Below are positions 1 through 6,024 of a stretch of 17,880 bases of DNA, in pieces (position 1 is the stretch's first letter; the number at the start of each line of letters is the position of its first letter). A model generated the notes under the pieces. That model searched no databases and had not been told where the DNA came from. It saw nothing but the letters and a program-made list of their open reading frames with translations. The DNA comes from an uncultured Collinsella sp. (GTDB taxonomy: Bacteria; Actinomycetota; Coriobacteriia; Coriobacteriales; Coriobacteriaceae). Made by a program: the position numbers and the translations under genes. The stretch is taken from contig UQTD01000040.1 of assembly GCA_900543845.1 (NCBI GenBank), forward strand, positions 1 to 17,880. Reading direction: 5' to 3'.

Positions 1-70
1 GCCGCGCGGCAAGGAGATATATTGCCAGACCGGAGGGCCCCCGCGGGCGGGAATCGCGCACTCCATATTT

Positions 71-86
71 TGTTCACAAATGAACA
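71..86. promoter_or_regulatory. Perfect inverted repeat, operator-like
   Basis: TGTTCA and TGAACA form a perfect 6-bp inverted repeat around CAAA. A second one, CCTCAG/CTGAGG, follows at 91-110 with an 8-nt loop. The first has the size of a dimeric repressor site, but the gene it might control is outside the window or absent. The half-site order is GTTC-N6-GAAC, opposite to the GAAC-N4-GTTC of Gram-positive LexA sites. Chance or a small RNA hairpin are alternatives. Confidence 0.25.
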
Positions 87-305
87 GGTCCCTCAGTCGC
101 ATCACTGAGGTTAAAACTGAAGCAGCAGCTTCTGATATTGGCGATGACCAGCTGGTTTATAGGTGTTAAGGCATCGGTCATCTCTGGAGCGTCACTTTAC
201 TCCAAAAGCATCAGCTATTTGTTTCCCGTCGGTAAAAGGCAGGTTTTGTTCGCCAAGCGTTCTTATATTTAGAGAAGTTCGGGTTCGAACCCGTGCACCG
301 GCAAC

Positions 306-336
306 AAAAAAGCGACCAACCGGAGTTGATCGCTTT
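306..336 (-). terminator. Duplicated tRNA-Lys-type terminator
   Basis: On the minus strand the arms at 334-325 and 320-311 form a 10-bp stem with one U-G wobble and a 4-nt loop, followed by six U (A6 at 306-311). The inner part, CCAAC-CGGA-GTTG, is identical to the terminator at 482-511, while the outer stem differs but remains paired. It sits downstream of the orphan tRNA-Lys tail at 346-364, just as the other sits downstream of the intact gene. Confidence 0.75.
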
Positions 337-345
337 CTATTCCAT

Positions 346-364
346 GGTGGGCCGTCAGGGGTTC
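346..364 (-). repeat. Orphan 3' tail of tRNA-Lys
   Basis: Nineteen bases are identical to 524-542, the discriminator base, acceptor 3' strand and T-arm 3' half of the intact tRNA-Lys, in the same orientation. Identity stops inside the T loop: the true gene continues with GAACCC, this copy with AGCCTG. The rest of the tRNA is missing, so no functional tRNA is encoded here. It is either a decayed tandem tRNA copy or a target-site duplication at the tRNA 3' end. Confidence 0.75.
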
Positions 365-481
365 AGCCTGCTCCGCAGGCGGCCGCTGCGGCGCTTTCGC
401 GCCTTGCGCGCTGCGCTGGCAAACGCTCACGCGTTTACTCAGCTCCGCGCTCCGACGGGTTCGAACCCATGAAAGGGCGAC
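346..481. repeat. Hairpin-rich element bounded by tRNA-tail-like ends
   Basis: This 136-bp stretch lies between the orphan tRNA-Lys tail and the A-tract of the tRNA-Lys terminator. Short hairpins run end to end: GCCTGC/GCAGGC (loop TCC), GGCGC/GCGCC (loop TTTC) and AAACGC/GCGTTT (loop TCAC). The right end is the palindrome GGGTTCGAACCC (457-468) plus 13 bases. The AAACGC stem and the CGGGTTCGA end recur in the same order in the element at 12097-12244. No open frame is convincing. I infer a MITE-like or REP-like non-autonomous repeat; the exact boundaries are uncertain. Confidence 0.5.
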
Positions 482-511
482 AAAAAAGACGGCCAACCGG
501 AGTTGACCGTC
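482..511 (-). terminator. tRNA-Lys terminator
   Basis: The minus strand reads a 10-bp stem (511-502 with 497-488, one U-G wobble), a 4-nt loop and then six U (A6 at 482-487). It begins 14 nt after the tRNA-Lys 3' end, so it is the intrinsic terminator of that gene. Confidence 0.85.
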
Positions 512-525
512 TCAACAATCTTGGG

Positions 526-598
526 TGGGCCGTCAGGGGTTCGAACCCTGGACCTTGGGATTAAAAGTCCCCTGCTCTGCCAGCTGAGCTAACGGCCC
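526..598 (-). tRNA. tRNA-Lys (anticodon TTT)
   Basis: The minus strand from 598 folds as a full cloverleaf. The acceptor GGGCCGT pairs with ACGGCCC, the D arm is GCTC/GAGC, the anticodon loop CTTTTAA carries anticodon TTT, and the T arm is CAGGG-TTCGAAC-CCCTG with discriminator A. The outermost anticodon-stem pair is a G/A mismatch, which is tolerable. The bases after the discriminator are CCCA, so a canonical CCA tail is not encoded directly. It decodes AAA and AAG. It lies 28 nt after the stop of the M29 aminopeptidase gene on the same strand but appears to have its own promoter (608-636) and terminator (482-511). Confidence 0.95.
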
Positions 599-607
599 GC
601 GGGTGGC

Positions 608-636
608 ATTGTACCACGGTCTGGGACTATTCCCAA
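608..636 (-). promoter_or_regulatory. Promoter of tRNA-Lys
   Basis: On the minus strand, -35 TTGGGA (636-631), a 17-nt spacer and -10 TACAAT (613-608) place the start about 3 nt before the tRNA 5' end. The -35 box overlaps the last codons of the upstream aminopeptidase gene, whose stop is at 629-627. Confidence 0.65.
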
Positions 637-1907
637 CTCCATTGGCCGTTCTGGAAAATCACAACTTCACGTCCATCAGGCGTAATGCCCGTAATATCGA
701 TGTCGTCCGTGCCGATCATAAAATCGACGTGCGTGCTCGAGACGTTAACGCCATGCTCCAAGAGCTCCTCCTTGGACATGTCATACCCACCCTCGATGCA
801 CTCGGGGAAGCCGACGCCCAGCGCAAGATGGCAGCTGGCGTTCTCGTCATAGAGCGTGTCATAGAACAGAACGCCGCTTTCGCGGATCGGAGTGTTCTTG
901 GAAATGAGCGCGACCTCGCCCAGATGAGCGGCACCTTCATCGGTGTCAATAATGCTCGCAAGCGTCGCCTTGCCCACACGGGCATCGTAGTCCACTACGC
1001 GGCCAGCCTCGAACTTAATCCAAAAATCGTCAACCTTATTACCGTGGTGAATGAGCGGCATGGCCGAGTACACGATACCGTCGGCACGCATACGATCAGG
1101 CGAGGTGAAGACCTCCTCGGTGGGGATGTTGGGGAAGAAGGGGTGTCCATCGGGCGTCTTACCCTTGCCGCCGGCCCACTCGTGACCCTTCGTCATGCCA
1201 ATCGTCAGATCGGTTCCATTTGCCGCGGTGTAATGTAGGCGGTCAAAACGATTGTCGTTCAGGAAGCGCAAGTTCTTTTCGAACGCCGCGTCATGAAGCT
1301 CCCAGTCGCTCTCCGGGTCCTGGCCATCGGCGCGAGCGGTGTGAAGAATCGCATTCCACAGCTTATAGATTGCAACCTCATCGGCGTCTCCCGGGAACAC
1401 CTCGTGCGCCCAAGCCACGACCGGAGCGCCGGCGATGCACCACGGATTGATGTTGTAATCCAGTCCACGGCGGAAAACTTTGCACTGCGTATTCCTCGCC
1501 TTGGATGCCGCGGCCGGCTTGGCTGGATCGATGCCCTTGAGGGCTGCAGGATCCGCACCCTCAATAAAGATAAAGCAGGCACCGTCCTGGGCCAGGGAAT
1601 CCAGCTGCAGGCGCTTCCACTCGGGCGTCTGCTCAAAATAGCTTTTATCGACATGCTCGTACGTAAGCCTTGTCATGGCATCGTCAGCCCAAATGACCGT
1701 CACGTGGCCGGCGCCGGCAGCATAGGCCTCCGCGACCACCACGCGCGCAAACGGCGCGCACTCGACCGGAGACTGAACGACAACCTCCTGGCCGGGTTTG
1801 ACGTTTACGCCCTTGCGGACGACCAGGCGCGCGTAGTTTTTAATCTTGGGCTCCAGGGCCTTCATGCCCTCCAGAGCCTCTTCGACCGTCAGGGCAGCTC
1901 GAATCAT
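627..1907 (-). CDS. M29-family metallo-aminopeptidase (AmpS/PepS type)
   Basis: This cytoplasmic aminopeptidase, which removes N-terminal residues from peptides, is 426 aa, near the usual M29 length of about 410. Conserved blocks are visible: IPTEEVFTSPDRM, the glutamate in LGEVALI, DENASCHLALG, and STHVDFMIG. By spacing, the two-metal ligands should be E265, E331, H360, H393 and D395. This spacing (66, 29, 33 and 2) matches what I recall for staphylococcal AmpS. The residue seven after the His ligand, usually a catalytic Tyr, is Phe367. The ATG at 1907 is preferred because GGAG lies 6 nt upstream; an in-frame ATG at 1919 has no such site. No signal peptide is present. It precedes tRNA-Lys, and a candidate promoter lies at 1964-1993. 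The family call is firm; substrate preference cannot be read. Confidence 0.9.
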   Translation of the reverse strand: MIRAALTVEEALEGMKALEPKIKNYARLVVRKGVNVKPGQEVVVQSPVECAPFARVVVAEAYAAGAGHVTVIWADDAMTRLTYEHVDKSYFEQTPEWKRLQLDSLAQDGACFIFIEGADPAALKGIDPAKPAAASKARNTQCKVFRRGLDYNINPWCIAGAPVVAWAHEVFPGDADEVAIYKLWNAILHTARADGQDPESDWELHDAAFEKNLRFLNDNRFDRLHYTAANGTDLTIGMTKGHEWAGGKGKTPDGHPFFPNIPTEEVFTSPDRMRADGIVYSAMPLIHHGNKVDDFWIKFEAGRVVDYDARVGKATLASIIDTDEGAAHLGEVALISKNTPIRESGVLFYDTLYDENASCHLALGVGFPECIEGGYDMSKEELLEHGVNVSSTHVDFMIGTDDIDITGITPDGREVVIFQNGQWSWE

Positions 1908-1935
1908 GTGCCACTCCATCTATCTATAGAACAGT

Positions 1936-1966
1936 AAAAAGGCGCGCCGTAAAAACGACGCGCCTT
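1936..1966 (-). terminator. Terminator of the purC/membrane-protein unit
   Basis: On the minus strand AAGGCGCG (1966-1959) pairs with CGCGCCTT (1946-1939), and five U follow (1940-1936). It lies 31 nt past the stop of the two-TM protein gene. Confidence 0.8.
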
Positions 1967-1993
1967 ATATCTTAGCGATAAGTATGGATACAA
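1964..1993 (-). promoter_or_regulatory. Candidate promoter of the M29 aminopeptidase
   Basis: On the minus strand, TTGTAT (1993-1988), an 18-nt spacer and TATAAG (1969-1964). Transcription would begin near 1957, inside the loop of the terminator at 1936-1966, so the new transcript would lack the 5' stem arm and escape termination. A weaker alternative is TATAGA close to the start codon. Confidence 0.4.
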
Positions 1994-1996
1994 ACG

Positions 1997-2572
1997 CTAC
2001 TTCTTCTTGGAGTCCTTCTTGTCCTCCTCGGCAGCCGCGCGCTCAATAAGAGCGTTGAGCCTGTTCTCGGACATGCCCTCGGCCTGCGTGCGGTACATGT
2101 TGCGCAGGGGACGAATACGAACGAAGTCGTAGATAAAGTCACCCAGAATGATGACATAGGACAAAACGATGCCGACCATCTGGACGGGACTGGACACCGT
2201 GCCGCCGGGAGCGAAGTAAAGCGAAGCCCAAATTGCCACGACGAGTACCATGCCGATGGCGAGCACGGCCCACCAGATACGACGGCGCTTGGTGTAGTCC
2301 TCATCCTGCTTGAGGAGAATATTCGACACCGTGTAGATACGATCCTCACGAGCACGCTGCTTGGCCTTGCGGGCGCGCTTCTCCTCCTTGGAAAGGCCTT
2401 CCAGGTTTTCACCCTTCTCGAGCTCTTTGCGGCGTGCCTTGGATGATGCCGGCACGACGCGAACGGAGCTCGCTGCCTGGCGGGCGGGCTTAGCAGATGC
2501 GGCGGACTTGCGCGCAACCCCGGTAACTTCATGGGACTGCGTGCGCTTGTTCGTGGCGCTACGGGTACTCAC
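1997..2572 (-). CDS. Basic two-TM membrane protein, hypothetical
   Basis: This 191-aa protein belongs to no family I can name. Residues 1-98 are very basic and low in complexity, with a likely helical KEEKRARKAKQRARED stretch near 62-77. TM1 is about 99-121 and TM2 about 129-151, separated by only about 8 residues, so both termini should face the cytoplasm. The tail (152-191) ends in a charged Glu/Lys cluster. The start is GTG at 2572, directly after the TAA of purC; its AAGGAG lies inside the last purC codons, 9 nt upstream, so translation is probably coupled. Placement behind purC does not by itself imply a role in purine synthesis. A terminator follows at 1936-1966. Confidence 0.75.
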   Translation of the reverse strand: MSTRSATNKRTQSHEVTGVARKSAASAKPARQAASSVRVVPASSKARRKELEKGENLEGLSKEEKRARKAKQRAREDRIYTVSNILLKQDEDYTKRRRIWWAVLAIGMVLVVAIWASLYFAPGGTVSSPVQMVGIVLSYVIILGDFIYDFVRIRPLRNMYRTQAEGMSENRLNALIERAAAEEDKKDSKKK

Positions 2573-3460
2573 TTATGCGTTCTCCTTCATGCTTGTGAAC
2601 TGGGAGCCCGTGATGATCTGGAAGGCCTCGCGATAGCGCTCGGACGTGCCATCGATGACCTCGGCGGGCAGGTGCGGGGTCTCCCCCGTCATATCCCAGT
2701 TGGCTTTGAGCCAATTGCGGACGAATTGCTTGTCGTAGCTGGGCTGAATCTTGCCCTCCTCGTAGCTGGCGGCAGGCCAGAAACGGCTGGAGTCGGGCGT
2801 GAGGCACTCGTCGATCAGCGTAACCTTGCCATCGATGACACCGAACTCGAACTTGGTGTCGGCGATGATGATGCCACGGGTCGCGGCGTACTCGGCAGCG
2901 GCCTTGTAAATCTTGAGGGACAAATCGCGAATCTGCGCGGCGATGTCCTCACCCACGATCTCACAGCAACGCTCGAACGAAATGTTCTCGTCGTGGTCGC
3001 CGATCTCGGCCTTCGTGGACGGCGTGAACAGCGGCTCGGGAAGCTTGGAGGCCTCGGTCAGACCCTCGGGCAGCTGAATGCCGCAGACGGTGCCGTTCTC
3101 GTCATAGGTCTTCTTGCCCGAACCGGTCAGATAGCCGCGGACGATGCACTCGATAGGAATCGTCTGGGCCTTCTTGACCAGCATGGCGCGGCCTGCGAGG
3201 TAGTCACGATACTCGGCAAACTCCTCGGGGAAATCCGTCGGGTCGATGGAGACGAGGTGGTTGGGAACGATGTCGGCAAACTTATCAAACCAGAATGCCG
3301 AGATGCGGTTGAGCACCTCTCCCTTAAACGGAATCTCGTCGGGGAGAATAAAATCGAACGCAGAAATGCGGTCGGTGGCGACCATCAGCAGGTTTTCACC
3401 GGCATCATAGATATCACGAACCTTGCCACGGGAATCCGGACGACGCTCCATCGTTGTCAC
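2573..3460 (-). CDS. purC: Phosphoribosylaminoimidazole-succinocarboxamide synthase (SAICAR synthase)
   Basis: PurC joins CAIR and aspartate with ATP to give SAICAR, the eighth step of de novo purine synthesis (EC 6.3.2.6), in the cytoplasm. The N-terminal GKVRDIYD strand, LMVATDRISAFDFILPDEIPFKG, the IPIECIVRGYLTGSGKKTY block, ADTKFEFG and DECLTPDSSRFWP are all family hallmarks. The length of about 295 aa fits the longer PurC class rather than the roughly 240-aa bacterial form. The GTG at 3460 is preferred: AAGGAG lies 8 nt upstream. An upstream in-frame GTG (3469) overlaps that site, and an ATG at 3451 is 17 nt away. The product consumed next, SAICAR, is the substrate of PurB, encoded about 7 kb to the right. 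The next gene follows with no spacing. Confidence 0.95.
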   Translation of the reverse strand: MTTMERRPDSRGKVRDIYDAGENLLMVATDRISAFDFILPDEIPFKGEVLNRISAFWFDKFADIVPNHLVSIDPTDFPEEFAEYRDYLAGRAMLVKKAQTIPIECIVRGYLTGSGKKTYDENGTVCGIQLPEGLTEASKLPEPLFTPSTKAEIGDHDENISFERCCEIVGEDIAAQIRDLSLKIYKAAAEYAATRGIIIADTKFEFGVIDGKVTLIDECLTPDSSRFWPAASYEEGKIQPSYDKQFVRNWLKANWDMTGETPHLPAEVIDGTSERYREAFQIITGSQFTSMKENA

Positions 3461-3492
3461 GTGAGTCACTCCTTACCAAAATACGACAGTAA

Positions 3493-3510
3493 TGCGGGTT
3501 CTTTCCCGCA
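3493..3510. other. Small hairpin in the purC leader
   Basis: TGCGGG (3493-3498) pairs with CCCGCA (3505-3510) around a 6-nt loop, in the 110-nt gap between the sensor-kinase stop and purC. There is no U-tract directly after it on the minus strand, so it is at best a weak terminator or a leader structure. I see no known purine riboswitch and no clear promoter here, so read-through from the kinase operon into purC is possible. Confidence 0.3.
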
Positions 3511-3570
3511 CGTTTTCGCAAACTCGGAGCGGCAGGGACGAAACCCCCTCCTTCACCGAATAGCGAAAAG

Positions 3571-5136
3571 CTAGTGCTCCATTGTAGTAGATGCCGCATC
3601 CGCCGTGTGCTCGCGAGGCAGATGAATCGTAAAAGTCGTACCCTTTCCAAGCTCCGACTCCACGGATATGTAGCCGTGATGACGTTCGACAATCTGCTTG
3701 GTCACGGCGAGGCCCACGCCCAGGCCACCCGCCTCGCGGGCGCGACTAGCGTCGGCACGCCAAAAACGACCGAAGATGCGCGACAAATCATCCTTGGCGA
3801 TACCGATGCCCGTATCCGAAACCGCGATATCGACGTGCTTGCGGTCGCTAAGCACCGACACCACGACCCAACCCCCCTCGGGGGTATAGCGCATGGCGTT
3901 ACTCAAGAGGTTGATGACGCATTGCGTGATCATGTCGGGATCTGCCTCGACAACGTCATCGTGTCCCTGTGTCTCATCTGCAAAGCGCAAACGCAGGTCA
4001 CGGTCGGCAAACAGGCGCTCCTGGCCATTCACAATCGAGCGCACAAACGGCACCATATCCACCGGCTCCAGGTTGAGCGGCGCGGTACTGTTTTCCATGC
4101 GCGACAGGTCGAGCATCTGCTGCACCAGACGGGCCAGACGACGCGTCTCGGATGCGACCGTTTCCAGGTGTTCGTCATCGGTGGGATACACACCGTCTTG
4201 CATGGCCTCGACCGTTGCAAGCATGGCCATGAGCGGCGTGCGCAGCTCGTGGGCAACATCAGAGGTCAGGCGCTTCTCGTGCTTCATGTCCTTCTCGAGC
4301 GAGGTGGCCATCTCGTCGAAGGTCTCTCCCAGCTGATCGATCTCATCATCGCCGCGCAAGCCCGTACGAGCGGACAGATCGCCGTCGCGAATCTGCTTGG
4401 CGGTGCTGGTAATACGATGAATCGGCTTGGTGAGCATGCGCGACACAAGCGCTCCGATAACGACCGAGATGCAGACGGCCACAACCGCGGCAAGGGCCAT
4501 GGCGTTAAAGGTCTTCTCTCTGAATGCCGAGTCTGCCCTGGTGAGCAGGGCATCGGAGCCAACCGCCCACAATTTGACCTGACCCACGTGCTCGCCGGAG
4601 GACGTCACGATCTCGACGTTGGCAACACTATTGGAATCGGTGGGAGCAGACGAGACTGGGCTGTGCGATGCCCTCTTTCCGCTCGTATCGTCGGTCGTCG
4701 CCTGATTTTCGCGTACATCGGCAGTAGCGCTTGCCGAGGGCCACGAGTCGTCGTAGACGATGACGCCCTTTTTATTGACGACCTGCATACCCAGATCGTC
4801 GGACACCAAGCTCGATGTCGCGACCGTACGCAGCTCCCCCGCGGTCCAAGAACCGTTTTCCTCATATGACGTTGCCAACTTTTCGGCAGCGGAATTGGCG
4901 ATTTCGACAATATTGGAGCGCGTGTAATCCGTAAAAACCGTGCCCCATACAACGGAGACTACGCCCACCAGCACCAATACCGTCATGAGCGATGTCAGGG
5001 CAAAAGCCAGGGCCATGCGCGAGGGATAACTCATCGTTGGCCGTGAATCGGAACGAGGCGTGTTCCAACTAGCCTTGGAACCCGCCTCGTTCTCCTGCTT
5101 ATGCTTTTGCCCGATTTCAAAGCGCGCAGGTGTCAT
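3571..5136 (-). CDS. Membrane sensor histidine kinase (HAMP-HisKA-HATPase)
   Basis: This 521-aa protein senses an outside signal and phosphorylates the response regulator encoded just upstream. Order: cytoplasmic N-terminus (1-40), TM1 about 42-66, an extracytoplasmic sensor region about 67-210 with a Ser/Thr-rich segment at 133-170, TM2 about 212-232, and HAMP about 233-285. The phospho-acceptor is H296 in SDVAHELRTPL. The ATPase domain shows an N box (N409, N413), DTGIGI (441-446), FGRFWRAD and GLGVGL (471-476). All catalytic motifs are intact. The ATG at 5136 has AAAGGA 8 nt upstream and lies 12 nt after the regulator stop, so the two form an operon. It resembles BaeS/PhoR-like kinases, but the signal cannot be read. 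The unusually long N-terminus is retained because the alternative Met35 lacks a ribosome binding site. Confidence 0.93.
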   Translation of the reverse strand: MTPARFEIGQKHKQENEAGSKASWNTPRSDSRPTMSYPSRMALAFALTSLMTVLVLVGVVSVVWGTVFTDYTRSNIVEIANSAAEKLATSYEENGSWTAGELRTVATSSLVSDDLGMQVVNKKGVIVYDDSWPSASATADVRENQATTDDTSGKRASHSPVSSAPTDSNSVANVEIVTSSGEHVGQVKLWAVGSDALLTRADSAFREKTFNAMALAAVVAVCISVVIGALVSRMLTKPIHRITSTAKQIRDGDLSARTGLRGDDEIDQLGETFDEMATSLEKDMKHEKRLTSDVAHELRTPLMAMLATVEAMQDGVYPTDDEHLETVASETRRLARLVQQMLDLSRMENSTAPLNLEPVDMVPFVRSIVNGQERLFADRDLRLRFADETQGHDDVVEADPDMITQCVINLLSNAMRYTPEGGWVVVSVLSDRKHVDIAVSDTGIGIAKDDLSRIFGRFWRADASRAREAGGLGVGLAVTKQIVERHHGYISVESELGKGTTFTIHLPREHTADAASTTMEH

Positions 5137-5148
5137 ATGTGATTTCCT

Positions 5149-5871
5149 TTATTTCTCGTCCGACTTATCGGTCTTGGTCGGAGCCTCGAAGCGGTAGCCG
5201 ACACCGTGGACGGTGTAGAGCCACTTGGGCTTCTTGGGGTCGTCGCCCAGCTTGGCGCGAAGGTTCTTCACGTGGCTGTCGATGGTGCGCTCGTAACCCT
5301 CAAAGTCGTAGCCGAGCACCTTCTCGACCAGCTCCATGCGGTTGTAGACGCGGCCGGGGTGACGGGCAAGCGTGGTGAGCAGCTTGAACTCGGAAGCCGT
5401 CAGGTCAACTTCCTTGCCCTCGACCAAAATCTTGTGGCCCGAGATGTCAATGACCAGATCGCCAAAGTCGAGTACCTCGACGGCCGGCTCATCGGCCTGG
5501 TGGGCACGGCGGAACAAGGCGCGCACGCGCGCGACAAGCTCGCGCGGCGAGAACGGCTTGATCAGGTAGTCGTCGGCACCGAGCTCGAGGCCGATAATAC
5601 GATCCTCGATCTCGCCCTTGGCCGTCAGCATAATGATGGGGACATCCGAGGTGTCGCGAATGGTGCGGCAAACGCGCTCGCCGGGAATCTTAGGGAGCAT
5701 GAGGTCGAGCACGACCAGGTCGAACTGATGCTTCTCGAACTCCTCGATAGCGGACTGGCCGTCGCCCACGCCCACAACCCAATAGCCCTCGCGCTCGAGA
5801 TAGGCAGCGACAGCGTCACGGATTGCCTTCTCATCCTCGACCAGCAGAATCTTTTTTGCATCTGAAGCCAT
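5149..5871 (-). CDS. OmpR/PhoB-family response regulator
   Basis: This 240-aa DNA-binding regulator is partner of the kinase that follows. The receiver domain (about 7-120) has the acidic pocket E12/D13, phospho-acceptor D56 in VVLDLMLP, T83 and K105 in IKPFSP. The C-terminal winged helix (about 135-230) shows LTASEFKLLTTLARHPGRV, the recognition-helix region ERTIDSHVKNLRAKL and the YTVHGVGYRF wing. The ATG at 5871 is chosen because a G-rich AGGGGGG lies 7 nt upstream; a TTG at 5892 would overlap that site. A promoter with an inverted repeat at about -41 lies upstream (5911-5954), possibly a binding site for this or another regulator. Confidence 0.94.
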   Translation of the reverse strand: MASDAKKILLVEDEKAIRDAVAAYLEREGYWVVGVGDGQSAIEEFEKHQFDLVVLDLMLPKIPGERVCRTIRDTSDVPIIMLTAKGEIEDRIIGLELGADDYLIKPFSPRELVARVRALFRRAHQADEPAVEVLDFGDLVIDISGHKILVEGKEVDLTASEFKLLTTLARHPGRVYNRMELVEKVLGYDFEGYERTIDSHVKNLRAKLGDDPKKPKWLYTVHGVGYRFEAPTKTDKSDEK

Positions 5872-5910
5872 AACACGGCCCCCCTGTCTCAATTAGCTAA
5901 GAACAAGCTC

Positions 5911-5954
5911 ATTTTAACGCACCTGAGCCCACCGGGTATCGCATGGGTGCGATA
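5911..5954 (-). promoter_or_regulatory. Promoter with inverted repeat upstream of the two-component operon
   Basis: The minus-strand -10 is TAAAAT (5916-5911); the expected -35 position carries only ATACCC. A perfect 7-bp inverted repeat, TATCGCA (5937-5943) and TGCGATA (5948-5954), is centred about 41 bp before the predicted start, with a further outer 8-bp near-match. Poor -35 plus a repeat at about -41 is the usual layout of an activator-dependent promoter. The hairpin could instead serve as a terminator for the lipoprotein gene, but it has no U-tract. Confidence 0.45.
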
Positions 5955-6024
5955 GCTCGGCGGGCGGTACTCATAGTCACAACGCGCTTATTCCCCTGTC
6001 GAGCCCTTTTTAACCCCTCGGAGA

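Larger units (their letters stand above)
1..525. other. Gene-poor region left of tRNA-Lys
   Basis: I see no convincing protein gene here. A reading frame from 163 crosses a terminator and the tRNA-Lys gene, so it is spurious. Positions 1-300 contain two small inverted repeats (71-86 and 91-110) and otherwise nothing I recognise. Positions 281-525 contain two T-arm-like palindromes, two terminator hairpins of the same design, a copy of the tRNA-Lys 3' tail, and a GC-rich hairpin cluster. These are listed separately. Confidence 0.6.

Noticed and set aside
71..86. LexA/SOS box
   Set aside because: Half-sites are in the opposite order (GTTC...GAAC) with the wrong spacing.
163..564. Plus-strand frame of 133 codons over the tRNA-Lys region
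   Set aside because: It crosses two terminators, the tail repeat and part of the tRNA. The composition changes with each non-coding element it crosses.
2531..4869. Plus-strand frames of 347 and 431 codons opposite purC and the kinase
   Set aside because: Antisense shadows of genes with intact family motifs; common in GC-rich DNA.
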